In this document: positions 1 through 5,576 of the stretch, in pieces | Position numbering within the stretch: the first letter of the stretch is position 1 | How the letters are laid out: each line of letters starts with the position of its first letter | NCBI GenBank assembly: GCA_017466005.1 | Contig: JAFTUZ010000113.1 | Coordinates: 1 to 7,009, forward strand | Origin: Clostridia bacterium | GTDB lineage: Bacteria; Bacillota_A; Clostridia; Christensenellales; UBA1242 | DNA: 7,009 bases | Direction of reading: 5' to 3' | The notes under the pieces: generated by a model | The model's database searches: none | What the model was told of the DNA's origin: nothing | The model's input: the letters and a program-made list of their open reading frames with translations, nothing else | Program-made: the position numbers and the translations under genes

Positions 1-1
1 A

Positions 2-139
2 AATGATTTAATTAGTGCATTAAAAGTTCAAGCAAAAGAAGCAAAAGCGAAAGGTGCAAGTAAAAAAGAAATACAAGCAATTAACGTATCTGTTGCCGAA
101 CTTGTTCAAGCAATCGCTAATTATACTACTAAAAAATAA
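2..139 (+). CDS. C-terminal end of an unidentified protein (partial)
   Basis: An open frame enters from the left edge and ends at TAA 137-139, leaving 45 residues. The peptide is rich in Ala, Lys and Gln, looks helical (for example LISALKVQAKEAKAKGASKK), and ends NYTTKK. It has no cysteines and no membrane segment. I do not recognise the family from this fragment. It is taken as a real gene end because the frame stays open from the edge, the composition is protein-like, and a perfect intrinsic terminator starts directly after the stop. The start codon and most of the protein lie outside the window, so no function can be given. Confidence 0.7.
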   Translation, partial: NDLISALKVQAKEAKAKGASKKEIQAINVSVAELVQAIANYTTKK

Positions 140-140
140 T

Positions 141-168
141 AAAAGAGAGCAATGCTCTCTTTTATTTT
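141..168 (+). terminator. Rho-independent terminator of the left-edge gene
   Basis: AAAAGAGAGC (141-150) pairs perfectly with GCTCTCTTTT (154-163) across a 3-base loop, followed by a T-rich stretch. It begins one base after the stop codon of the left-edge gene. The A-rich left arm gives a T-run on the other strand as well, so it may work in both directions. Confidence 0.85.
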
Positions 169-198
169 AAAAACCCACAGCATACACTGTGGGTTTTT
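169..198 (-). terminator. Bidirectional terminator between convergent genes
   Basis: AAAAACCCACAG (169-180) pairs perfectly over 12 bp with CTGTGGGTTTTT (187-198); the loop is CATACA. Read on the minus strand, the stem ends in a T-run 29 bases past the stop of the zinc-ribbon gene at 227-613, so it should end that transcript. It has a T-run on the plus strand too and can back up the preceding terminator. Confidence 0.85.
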
Positions 199-226
199 GT
201 TTATTAAATTAAAAATAATATTAAAA

Positions 227-613
227 TTAATCAAAGTCAAAATCAAAAATAAAATCAAAAAAATTTTCAAACATTGTAAAACCAATTATTAAAACTATCA
301 TTTCAACTATAATCATAACAATTGATGCAATAATACCTATAACAGCAATTACTGTAGAATTGCCGGTTTGTCTGTCTTTATTTAATCCAATAATAGAAAA
401 AATTAAACCTAAAATAGGAAATATAAAAGCACAAATTATACCAGCAATACTATAACCGCTATATTTAATTGAAGGCTCTGATTTGTATTCTACATTATTA
501 AATACAGGTTCGTTTTCTACTTTTTCTGTTGTGGCTTCTTTAATTATTGTACCGCAATATTCGCATTTATTGCTATCACCCTTAAGCGAACTGCCGCAAT
601 TATAACACTTCAT
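227..613 (-). CDS. Zinc-ribbon, two-helix membrane protein (DUF4190-like), copy 1
   Basis: This 128-residue protein starts with a zinc ribbon (C3-x2-C6, C17-x2-C20, both knuckles followed by Gly). A charged linker covers about residues 25-52. Two hydrophobic segments follow, about 55-77 (containing GLIFSIIGLNK) and 87-114, in the pattern of DUF4190-type membrane domains. The expected layout is a cytoplasmic zinc ribbon on a helical hairpin in the membrane. The C-terminus is an odd Phe/Asp run (FDFIFDFDFD). The start is ATG 611-613 with AAGGAG at 619-624. It is a tandem paralogue of the next minus-strand gene: same length, same cysteine spacing, related membrane domain (both contain SIAG and LGLIFS). 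It has its own promoter. The biochemical role is unknown; scaffolding or sensing at the membrane is a guess. Confidence 0.85.
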   Translation of the reverse strand: MKCYNCGSSLKGDSNKCEYCGTIIKEATTEKVENEPVFNNVEYKSEPSIKYSGYSIAGIICAFIFPILGLIFSIIGLNKDRQTGNSTVIAVIGIIASIVMIIVEMIVLIIGFTMFENFFDFIFDFDFD

Positions 614-638
614 ATTTTCTCCTTAGTATTTATTTGTT

Positions 639-673
639 ATTTTTATATCAAAAATTCCACAAAAAAGCAATAG
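639..673 (-). promoter_or_regulatory. Promoter of zinc-ribbon gene copy 1
   Basis: On the minus strand, a -35 TTGCTT (complement of 665-670) and a -10 TATAAA (complement of 642-647) are separated by 17 bp. The 35-base block is almost the same as the block before copy 2 (1161-1195), with 3 mismatches. The ribosome binding site and ATG lie about 20-30 bases downstream. Confidence 0.7.
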
Positions 674-710
674 ATTTAAATAAGTTATTCATAATTTTAA
701 TTATATTAAA

Positions 711-733
711 ATAAAAAGAGAGTAATCTCTCTT
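711..733 (-). terminator. Terminator of zinc-ribbon gene copy 2
   Basis: AAGAGAG (716-722) pairs with CTCTCTT (727-733) across a 4-base loop. On the minus strand the stem is followed by T-rich sequence (complement of 711-717). It starts 13 bases past the stop codon of the gene at 747-1133 and separates the two paralogues into distinct transcription units. The stem is short (7 bp), so some readthrough is possible. Confidence 0.7.
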
Positions 734-746
734 AATTAAAATTTAT

Positions 747-1133
747 TTATAACATAATAAATACATCATACAAGCCATTTAATAAACCAGAATTTAATAA
801 AATTATGTTTATAATCCAGGTTATTATAGATATAATTATACCAGCAAGCGCAAGCCCAGTTGAAGTATTTTCTTTTTTTGCTCTGTTATACCCAATTACA
901 GAAAATATTAATCCTAAAAGTGGTATAAATAAAGACAATATAAACCCAGCAATACTTTGACCATTAAAAGTTTTTGTGTTAGAAGTTTTTTGATTTTGTT
1001 GGGTGTTTGTGTTGTTATCAAACTGTATTTCTGGTTTTGGTTGTTCAATACTTTCTTCTTTTAGTTTTGTACCACAGTATTCGCAAAATTCATCAGATTC
1101 TTTAATTTTACTACCACAGTTTTTACAATTCAT
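747..1133 (-). CDS. Zinc-ribbon, two-helix membrane protein (DUF4190-like), copy 2
   Basis: This 128-residue protein has an N-terminal zinc ribbon (C3, C6, C17, C20). A polar Gln/Asn/Thr-rich linker of about 35 residues (25-58) follows, then two hydrophobic segments at about 60-82 and 92-115. The membrane part shares SIAG, LGLIFS and IIG-type motifs with copy 1, but the linker is unrelated, so the duplication is not recent at protein level. Copy 1's acidic Phe/Asp tail is missing; this one ends DVFIML. The start is ATG 1131-1133 with AAGGAG at 1140-1145, spacing 6. It has its own promoter at 1161-1195 and terminator at 711-733, but no terminator separates it from the PRC-barrel gene upstream, so it may also be read from that promoter. 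DUF4190-type domains have no assigned biochemical function; a zinc-stabilised membrane-anchored module is inferred. Confidence 0.85.
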   Translation of the reverse strand: MNCKNCGSKIKESDEFCEYCGTKLKEESIEQPKPEIQFDNNTNTQQNQKTSNTKTFNGQSIAGFILSLFIPLLGLIFSVIGYNRAKKENTSTGLALAGIIISIITWIINIILLNSGLLNGLYDVFIML

Positions 1134-1160
1134 AAACTACTCCTTTTGTATATTATTATA

Positions 1161-1195
1161 ATTTTTATATCAAAATTTATACAAAAAAGCAATAG
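1161..1195 (-). promoter_or_regulatory. Promoter of zinc-ribbon gene copy 2
   Basis: On the minus strand, a -35 TTGCTT (complement of 1187-1192) and a -10 TATAAA (complement of 1164-1169) are separated by 17 bp. The block matches 639-673 at 32 of 35 positions, including spacer bases and bases beyond the -35 box. The two genes therefore share more than a generic sigma-A promoter. Confidence 0.7.
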
Positions 1196-1206
1196 TTTTA
1201 GTGTAT

Positions 1207-1911
1207 TTAATTTACAAGTAAGTAAAGTTCGTTTAATACGTTCATTTGTTTAGCGGTTGAAAGTAAAGATGACGTTATCACCGTATTTCTAGGTGCTAGT
1301 ACTTGATTTCCAAAAACAATAAAGTCTCTTCTTAATCTTTTACCTAATAAATCTAATGAAGTATTAACCTTTACTTGTGTTGGTGTTGTTGGTTTAGGTT
1401 CTATTTTTTCATAAACAGGTTGCATTGCTTCTACGGTTGCCGTGCTTTCCACTTTTTCTATTTTCAATTTTGGTGCAAAATTGTGTGGTTTAAAATGTGT
1501 GTCGTTAGTATTTAAAACAATAAAATCATCTACACAAATAATTTTTTGGGGTAAAAAATTAGAATTTTCGGTAATAATATTATCAACTATCCACTTATCC
1601 CCAATTTCTATTTCAGTAACTCTACCTAAATTATTTCCTTCAATATCTATGGTTTGCTTGTTTATTATTCCAATATAATTTTCAGGCTCTGCCACCAGCA
1701 AAGCAGAAGAGTTTTTGATTAAAACAATTTCTTCGCCAACTTTATAAACATAATTTGTTTTTAAAATCTGTTTTTCTTCCATATCATTAACAATTAATAA
1801 AGCCTTTAGTTTTTTATAGTTTTTAGAAAATATAACATCACTAACAAAACCTTCTAGTTTTCCATTATGTGCGGATATTACTTGCGTACCTATAAGTTTA
1901 GTAAAATTCAT
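1207..1911 (-). CDS. PRC-barrel domain protein (two barrels plus C-terminal extension)
   Basis: This 234-residue soluble protein contains two PRC-barrel-like units: residues 4-66 (LIGTQVISAHNGKLEGFVSD, then a strand-rich part) and about 80-136 (with GNNLGRVTEIEI). A low-complexity Pro/Thr/Glu linker at about 152-182 leads to a C-terminal segment (186-234) with LGKRLRRDFIVFGNQVLAPR and NTVIT. That segment resembles the 'keep the default, then GTVIT' modules seen at the end of other clostridial PRC-barrel proteins. The start is ATG 1909-1911, preceded by GGAGG (complement of 1917-1921); an upstream in-frame TTG at 1921-1923 overlaps that ribosome binding site and is unlikely to be used. PRC barrels act as small binding domains in RNA processing, photosynthetic reaction centres and membrane-linked proteins. 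The exact role here is unknown. It is divergent from the SPFH gene and shares its promoter region. Confidence 0.8.
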   Translation of the reverse strand: MNFTKLIGTQVISAHNGKLEGFVSDVIFSKNYKKLKALLIVNDMEEKQILKTNYVYKVGEEIVLIKNSSALLVAEPENYIGIINKQTIDIEGNNLGRVTEIEIGDKWIVDNIITENSNFLPQKIICVDDFIVLNTNDTHFKPHNFAPKLKIEKVESTATVEAMQPVYEKIEPKPTTPTQVKVNTSLDLLGKRLRRDFIVFGNQVLAPRNTVITSSLLSTAKQMNVLNELYLLVN

Positions 1912-1963
1912 ATTAACCTCCAAATTTTAGTTTATTACATTTTATGCTACAAATTTGCTTTTA

Positions 1964-1992
1964 ACTATAAATTATTTGCCGAATGTTTGCAA
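1964..1992 (-). promoter_or_regulatory. Promoter of the PRC-barrel gene
   Basis: On the minus strand, a -35 TTGCAA (1987-1992) and a -10 TATAGT (complement of 1964-1969) have a 17-bp spacer. TTGCAA is its own reverse complement, so the same six bases are also the best -35 box for the divergent SPFH gene. Confidence 0.6.
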
Positions 1993-2002
1993 ACTTTGCA
2001 AA
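1985..2002. promoter_or_regulatory. Tandem palindromes, candidate operator
   Basis: GTTTGCAAAC (1985-1994) is a perfect 10-bp palindrome. It is followed at once by a second palindrome, TTTGCAAA (1995-2002), with centres 9 bp apart. They cover the -35 boxes of both divergent genes, where a bound dimeric regulator could control the pair together. The regulator is unknown and none is encoded in the window. Confidence 0.45.
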
Positions 2003-2016
2003 ATTTATGATATTAT
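1987..2016 (+). promoter_or_regulatory. Promoter of the SPFH gene
   Basis: TTGCAA (1987-1992) and TATTAT (2011-2016) are separated by 18 bp. This places transcription start near 2023 and leaves a leader of roughly 50 bases before the ATG at 2072. The -10 box is one base from TATAAT and the spacer is one base longer than ideal, so it is moderate. Confidence 0.55.
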
Positions 2017-2071
2017 AACAGTAATATATATGTAAACATAAACTATATTGATAAAAATAAAGGAGAAAAGT

Positions 2072-3226
2072 ATGTGGTTTAAAAAATCTACGCCTAAAAT
2101 AGAACTTTCATCTAAAAATAAAGATACCTTTATTCATCATTATAATGCTAAAATGATAACAATAGTTTATGGCACACAGTTGATTGTGGAATCTGGCTGG
2201 GCGGCAGTAATAGTTGCTAAAAATAAAGTGTTAGATGTTTTTATGCCTGGAAAACACGAAATTCAATTAGGTTATATTCCTAAAACCGCAAAGGCATTAA
2301 AATTAAGTAAGGGAAAAGTTACAAAACATGGTAAAACTTCTGTTTCGGAAATTCCTAAAAAATTCAAATGTGACCTATATTTTGTGAGTTTATCTCCGCT
2401 AGAAAATAGAAAGTGGCAGTCTGATTATATACGAGTGGCTCGTAAAAAATTTAAACCATTTAAATTTAAGGTTAAAGGTGAGTATAGTGTTACAATAACT
2501 AATCCGGCACAACTGTTAAGTTTGTTTTTAGTAGATTGGGGAAAAATTGCTAATAATAAAGCATTGCTAAAACTAGATTATTTGGTGGGAGAAGTTTGTA
2601 GTGAAGTTTTTTTAAAGAAAAACAAAATTACTCCAGAAGAACTTACAAGTAAGGAATTTTTGAAAAATTATTTAAAACCCAAAATAGATAAAAATTTTTC
2701 AAAATACGGATTAACTTTTAATAATTTAGTGGTACAAGATTTAATTTATCCAAAAAATTATACTTTTGAGCAAACAGAAAAATTAAGCAAAATTGAAGAT
2801 GAAAGTTTTATATGTGAAAATAAAGAAGAAAATAAAAAGTTTGCAGATAATAAACAATTAGATTCAGTAGAAGAAAATACCAACCTTAATGATGGTGTGG
2901 AACTATTAAATAATTTTGAACAACGAAAAATAGTTTTTAAAGATTATCAAGATAATAAAACCACAAATTTATCAGAAAATTTAAATACCAACAGCGAAAA
3001 AATAGGTATAAAGGGGTTGAATAAATGCCCGGAATGTGATATTATTTTGCCATACGAAAGTAGCAATTGCCCTAATTGTGGGTATAATTTAGAAGATAAA
3101 ACAAAGTATATTAGCGTTACTAATACGCAAAAAAATGCTAGATATTGTCAAAAATGTGGCGAAAAAGTTGAAGAAAATGCTTTGTTTTGTAAATGTGGTT
3201 GCTATTTATCACAAAAAGATGTATAA
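2072..3226 (+). CDS. SPFH/Band 7 (YdjI-like) protein with two C-terminal zinc ribbons
   Basis: This 384-residue protein has an SPFH (Band_7_1-type) domain at about residues 20-235. The family signatures are GTQLIVESGWAAVIVAKNKV followed by a V-F-x-PGKHE turn (about 34-63), CDLYFVSL then KW (about 100-115), and GEYSVTITNPAQLL (136-149). A polar, acidic linker (about 240-315) leads to zinc ribbon 1 (C319, C322, C333, C336) and zinc ribbon 2 (C359, C362, C373 and C375/C377). The last knuckle is irregular: C-K-C-G-C instead of C-x2-C. The start is ATG 2072 with AAGGAG at 2060-2065; the earlier in-frame TTG at 2048 has no ribosome binding site. There is no transmembrane segment, so membrane contact would be peripheral. 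The B. subtilis homologue type, YdjI, works with PspA-type proteins in membrane stress; that role is only inferred here. The gene 52 bases downstream is probably co-transcribed, since no terminator lies between. Confidence 0.85.
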   Translation: MWFKKSTPKIELSSKNKDTFIHHYNAKMITIVYGTQLIVESGWAAVIVAKNKVLDVFMPGKHEIQLGYIPKTAKALKLSKGKVTKHGKTSVSEIPKKFKCDLYFVSLSPLENRKWQSDYIRVARKKFKPFKFKVKGEYSVTITNPAQLLSLFLVDWGKIANNKALLKLDYLVGEVCSEVFLKKNKITPEELTSKEFLKNYLKPKIDKNFSKYGLTFNNLVVQDLIYPKNYTFEQTEKLSKIEDESFICENKEENKKFADNKQLDSVEENTNLNDGVELLNNFEQRKIVFKDYQDNKTTNLSENLNTNSEKIGIKGLNKCPECDIILPYESSNCPNCGYNLEDKTKYISVTNTQKNARYCQKCGEKVEENALFCKCGCYLSQKDV

Positions 3227-3278
3227 TAAAGTTATTAAAATGTTGTTTTTGCCTTGTGCAAAATAAAAGGAGTTTATT

Positions 3279-3611
3279 ATGTCAACATTTAACAAAGATA
3301 TGACTATAGGAGAAGTTTTAGAAGCAAACCCAGAAGCACAAATTGTTTTAATGGGGTTTGGTATGTCTTGCTGTGGTTGTCCTCACAGTCAAGCAGAAAC
3401 TCTGGAAGAAGCAGCAGCTGTTCACGGAATTGAACTGGAAATGTTGTTAGAACAACTTAATGAATTAGAAGAATGTGGCTGTGATTGCGGATGTTGCCAT
3501 GGTGAAGAATGTTTCTGTGGCGATGATTGCGACTGTGGTGAAGATTGTGACTGCGACGATTGTTGTGAAGATGATGAATGCAACTGTGGTTGTGAACACG
3601 ATTCTAAATAA
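3279..3611 (+). CDS. DUF1858 redox-disulfide protein with metallothionein-like tail
   Basis: Residues 1-62 form a DUF1858 domain (the hybrid-cluster-protein-associated redox disulfide family): DMTIGEVL, then GFGMSCCGCPHSQAETLEEA and VHGIELEMLLEQLN. The conserved C-x2-C pair is C31/C34, with an extra C32. The family is usually only about 65-75 residues long. Here residues 66-110 add a tail with 16 cysteines (66, 68, 70, 72, 73, 78, 80, 84, 86, 90, 92, 95, 96, 101, 103, 105), many in C-x-C pairs, and about 17 Asp/Glu, almost no hydrophobics and one Lys. This looks like a metal-thiolate binding segment; which metal is unknown. The start is ATG 3279 with AAGGAG at 3267-3272, spacing 6. It probably shares a transcript with the SPFH gene and ends at the strong terminator at 3677-3706. 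Redox or metal handling in the cytoplasm is inferred. Confidence 0.85.
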   Translation: MSTFNKDMTIGEVLEANPEAQIVLMGFGMSCCGCPHSQAETLEEAAAVHGIELEMLLEQLNELEECGCDCGCCHGEECFCGDDCDCGEDCDCDDCCEDDECNCGCEHDSK

Positions 3612-3676
3612 TAAAAACTTAATAAATAAATTTAATGTTTTATATTTAAAACAAGTTTTTTATTATCTAAAAGCAG

Positions 3677-3706
3677 GAAAAAGCCCATTTTTTGGGCTTT
3701 TTCTTT
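3677..3706 (+). terminator. Strong terminator after the DUF1858 gene
   Basis: GAAAAAGCCCA (3677-3687) pairs perfectly with TGGGCTTTTTC (3693-3703), loop TTTTT, followed by TTT. The 11-bp stem is G+C-rich in the middle and A/T at the base. It isolates the SPFH-DUF1858 unit from the leucyl-tRNA synthetase gene, whose -35 box begins directly after it. Confidence 0.9.
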
Positions 3707-3732
3707 ACTTTTATATAACTATTTGTTATAAT
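3704..3732 (+). promoter_or_regulatory. leuS: Promoter of the leucyl-tRNA synthetase gene
   Basis: TTTACT (3704-3709) and a perfect TATAAT (3727-3732) are separated by 17 bp. Transcription should start near 3739, so the leader is only about 20 bases. That leaves no room for a T-box riboswitch, which controls many Bacillota aminoacyl-tRNA synthetase genes. The -35 box overlaps the tail of the upstream terminator. Confidence 0.75.
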
Positions 3733-3761
3733 AAAAAAAATTTTAAAAAAGGAATAAAATT

Positions 3762-5573
3762 ATGGAAAACTATGATTTTAAAGTAATAGAAGCAAAATGG
3801 AAGAAAAAATGGAGAGAAGATAAAACTTTTAGAGCAATTGATTTTGACCCAAAACCTAAATATTACGTTTTAACAGAATTTTTTGGTGTAAGTGGTAAAG
3901 GTATTCATATGGGGCACGTAAAAGCAAATGTTCCTACCGATGTTATTGCAAGATACAAAAGATTAAAAGGTTATAATGTGCTTTATCCAGTAGGTTGGGA
4001 CGCTTTTGGTTTGCCAACAGAAAACTACGCAATAAAAACCGGGGTGCAACCACAAAAAGTAACTGAAGATAATATATCTAACTTTGTAAATCAGTTGGAA
4101 AGTTTGGGTATGAGTTATGATTGGGATAGGCAATTTTCTACTTGCGACCCAGAATATTATAAATGGACACAATGGATTTTTCTTGAACTTTTAAATCACG
4201 GTTTGGCGTATAAAAAACGTGGTGTGGTTAATTTTTGTCCAAACTGTAAAACTACACTTAGTAATGAAGATAGTCAGAATGGTGAATGTGACCGTTGTCA
4301 TGGTAAAGTTGAGCAAAGCGAACGTGATGTTTGGTATTTGAAAATGACAGATTATGCCGATAAAATGCTTAAAGACCTTGAAAATTGTGATTATCCAGAA
4401 TATGTAAAAGCAATGCAACGTAACTGGATAGGTAAATCAGAAGGTGCGGAAGTAGATTTTGTTATTGATGGAACAAATGAAAAATTGCGTGTTTACACAA
4501 CAAGACCAGATACTTTGTTTGGTGTAACATTTATGGCAATTGCTCCTGAACACTCAATGATTGATAATTTGAAAGATAAAATTACTAATATAGATGAAAT
4601 AGAAAAATATCAAAACGAAGTTAAACATAAAACAGCGTTTGATAGAACTGTTGCAAAAGATAAAACTGGTGTTAAAATAGAAGGCGTTTTTGCTATAAAT
4701 CCAATTAATGGCGATAAAATTCCTGTGTTTGTAGCAGATTATGTTATGATGGGATATGGTACTGGTGCTTTAATGGCGGTGCCTGCACACGATGCAAGAG
4801 ATTATGATTTTGCCAAAAAATTTAATATTCCAATTAAACAAGTAATTGAAGGTGGCGACATTGAAAAAGAAGCATTTGTGGGTGATGGAAAACTTATAAA
4901 CAGTGAATTTTTAAATGGTAAAAATGTAAATGAAGCCAAAAGTGCTATGATTGCATATTTAACAGAAAAAGGTATTGGTGTTAAAAAGACAAACTTTAAA
5001 ATGCAAGATTGGCCATTTAACCGTCAACGCTACTGGGGAGAGCCTTTCCCTGTGGTAAAATGTGATGATTGTGGATATGTTGCGTTAGATAAAAAAGATT
5101 TACCTTTAAAATTGCCAGCAATAGAAGATTATAAGCCAAATGATTATGGTGATAGTCCGCTTTCTAAGGCAACAGAGTGGGTAAATTGTAAATGTCCAAA
5201 ATGTGGAAAAGATGCAAAAAGAGAAACCGATACAATGCCAAACTGGGCTGGTTCTAGTTGGTATTGGTTAAGATTTTTAGACCCACACAACGATAAAGAA
5301 TTTGTTTCACAAGAAAAACTTAAATACTGGGGAGCGGTGGACCTTTATACTGGTGGAGATGAGCATGTTACAAGACATATGTTATATGCTAGTTTTTGGC
5401 ACCACTTCTTGTATGATATTGGAGCAGTTCCTTTTGAATTTCCATTCAAAAAGCGTTTATGTAATGGCTTAATGCTTGGTTCTGACGGTAATAAAATGAG
5501 TAAATCTTTAGGTAATGTTGTAGACCCTATGGATATTTTGGTACCTTATGGTGCTGATGCGTTTAGACTTTAA
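3762..5573 (+). CDS. leuS: Leucyl-tRNA synthetase, N-terminal and catalytic part (stops early)
   Basis: This class I enzyme charges tRNA-Leu with leucine in the cytoplasm. In order: the HIGH-type motif as HMGH (49-52); GWDAFGLPTENYAIKTG (78-94); a zinc knuckle pair (C159/C162, C176/C179); the CP1 editing domain with TTRPDTLFG (246-254) and GTGALMAVPAHDARD (333-347), including the conserved Asp347; RQRYWGEP (421-428); a second Cys cluster (C434/C437, C476/C478/C481); ETDTMPNWAGSSWYWLR; and KMSKS (578-582). All catalytic and editing signatures are intact. The start is ATG 3762 with AAGGAA at 3749-3754. The frame ends at TAA 5571-5573, after GADAFRL, where relatives continue with an aromatic residue and the tRNA-binding domains. 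Those domains follow in the same frame (5577-6143), so this is a full gene of about 793 codons cut by one stop. Variant wording (HMGHVKANVPTDV, GGDEHVTRHMLYASFW) suggests a divergent LeuRS subgroup rather than the B. subtilis type. Confidence 0.9.
   Translation: MENYDFKVIEAKWKKKWREDKTFRAIDFDPKPKYYVLTEFFGVSGKGIHMGHVKANVPTDVIARYKRLKGYNVLYPVGWDAFGLPTENYAIKTGVQPQKVTEDNISNFVNQLESLGMSYDWDRQFSTCDPEYYKWTQWIFLELLNHGLAYKKRGVVNFCPNCKTTLSNEDSQNGECDRCHGKVEQSERDVWYLKMTDYADKMLKDLENCDYPEYVKAMQRNWIGKSEGAEVDFVIDGTNEKLRVYTTRPDTLFGVTFMAIAPEHSMIDNLKDKITNIDEIEKYQNEVKHKTAFDRTVAKDKTGVKIEGVFAINPINGDKIPVFVADYVMMGYGTGALMAVPAHDARDYDFAKKFNIPIKQVIEGGDIEKEAFVGDGKLINSEFLNGKNVNEAKSAMIAYLTEKGIGVKKTNFKMQDWPFNRQRYWGEPFPVVKCDDCGYVALDKKDLPLKLPAIEDYKPNDYGDSPLSKATEWVNCKCPKCGKDAKRETDTMPNWAGSSWYWLRFLDPHNDKEFVSQEKLKYWGAVDLYTGGDEHVTRHMLYASFWHHFLYDIGAVPFEFPFKKRLCNGLMLGSDGNKMSKSLGNVVDPMDILVPYGADAFRL
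5571..5573 (+). other. leuS: In-frame TAA stop inside leuS
   Basis: The codons run ...AGA CTT TAA ACA ATG TTT AGT... in a single frame. In typical bacterial LeuRS the residues here read RL-Y-EMFMGP or RL-F-MMF, so the TAA sits exactly where Tyr or Phe is expected. TAT or TAC to TAA is one base change. No frameshift is needed to join the two halves, and nothing else in either half looks damaged. Confidence 0.9.
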
Positions 5574-5576
5574 ACA

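Noticed and set aside
1442..1678. Plus-strand open frame inside the PRC-barrel gene
   Set aside because: It is an antisense shadow of a gene with clear domain content.
1921..1923. Upstream TTG start for the PRC-barrel gene
   Set aside because: The TTG overlaps the GGAGG that serves the ATG at 1909-1911, and it has no ribosome binding site of its own.
2048..2050. Upstream TTG start for the SPFH gene
   Set aside because: It has no ribosome binding site, while AAGGAG at 2060-2065 is ideally placed for the ATG at 2072.
3475..3786. Plus-strand open frame overlapping the DUF1858 tail and the start of leuS
   Set aside because: It is a shifted-frame shadow of the repetitive Cys/Asp codons, runs through a strong terminator and has no ribosome binding site.
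3963..4418. Minus-strand open frames within leuS (also 5508-5816)
   Set aside because: They are antisense shadows of LeuRS, with protein compositions typical of reversed AT-rich code and no ribosome binding sites.
5569..5575. TTTAAAC, a classic -1 frameshift heptamer, overlaps the leuS stop codon
   Set aside because: It is in the wrong phase for simultaneous slippage relative to the leuS frame, and the downstream half is already in frame 0, so a -1 shift would not restore the protein.
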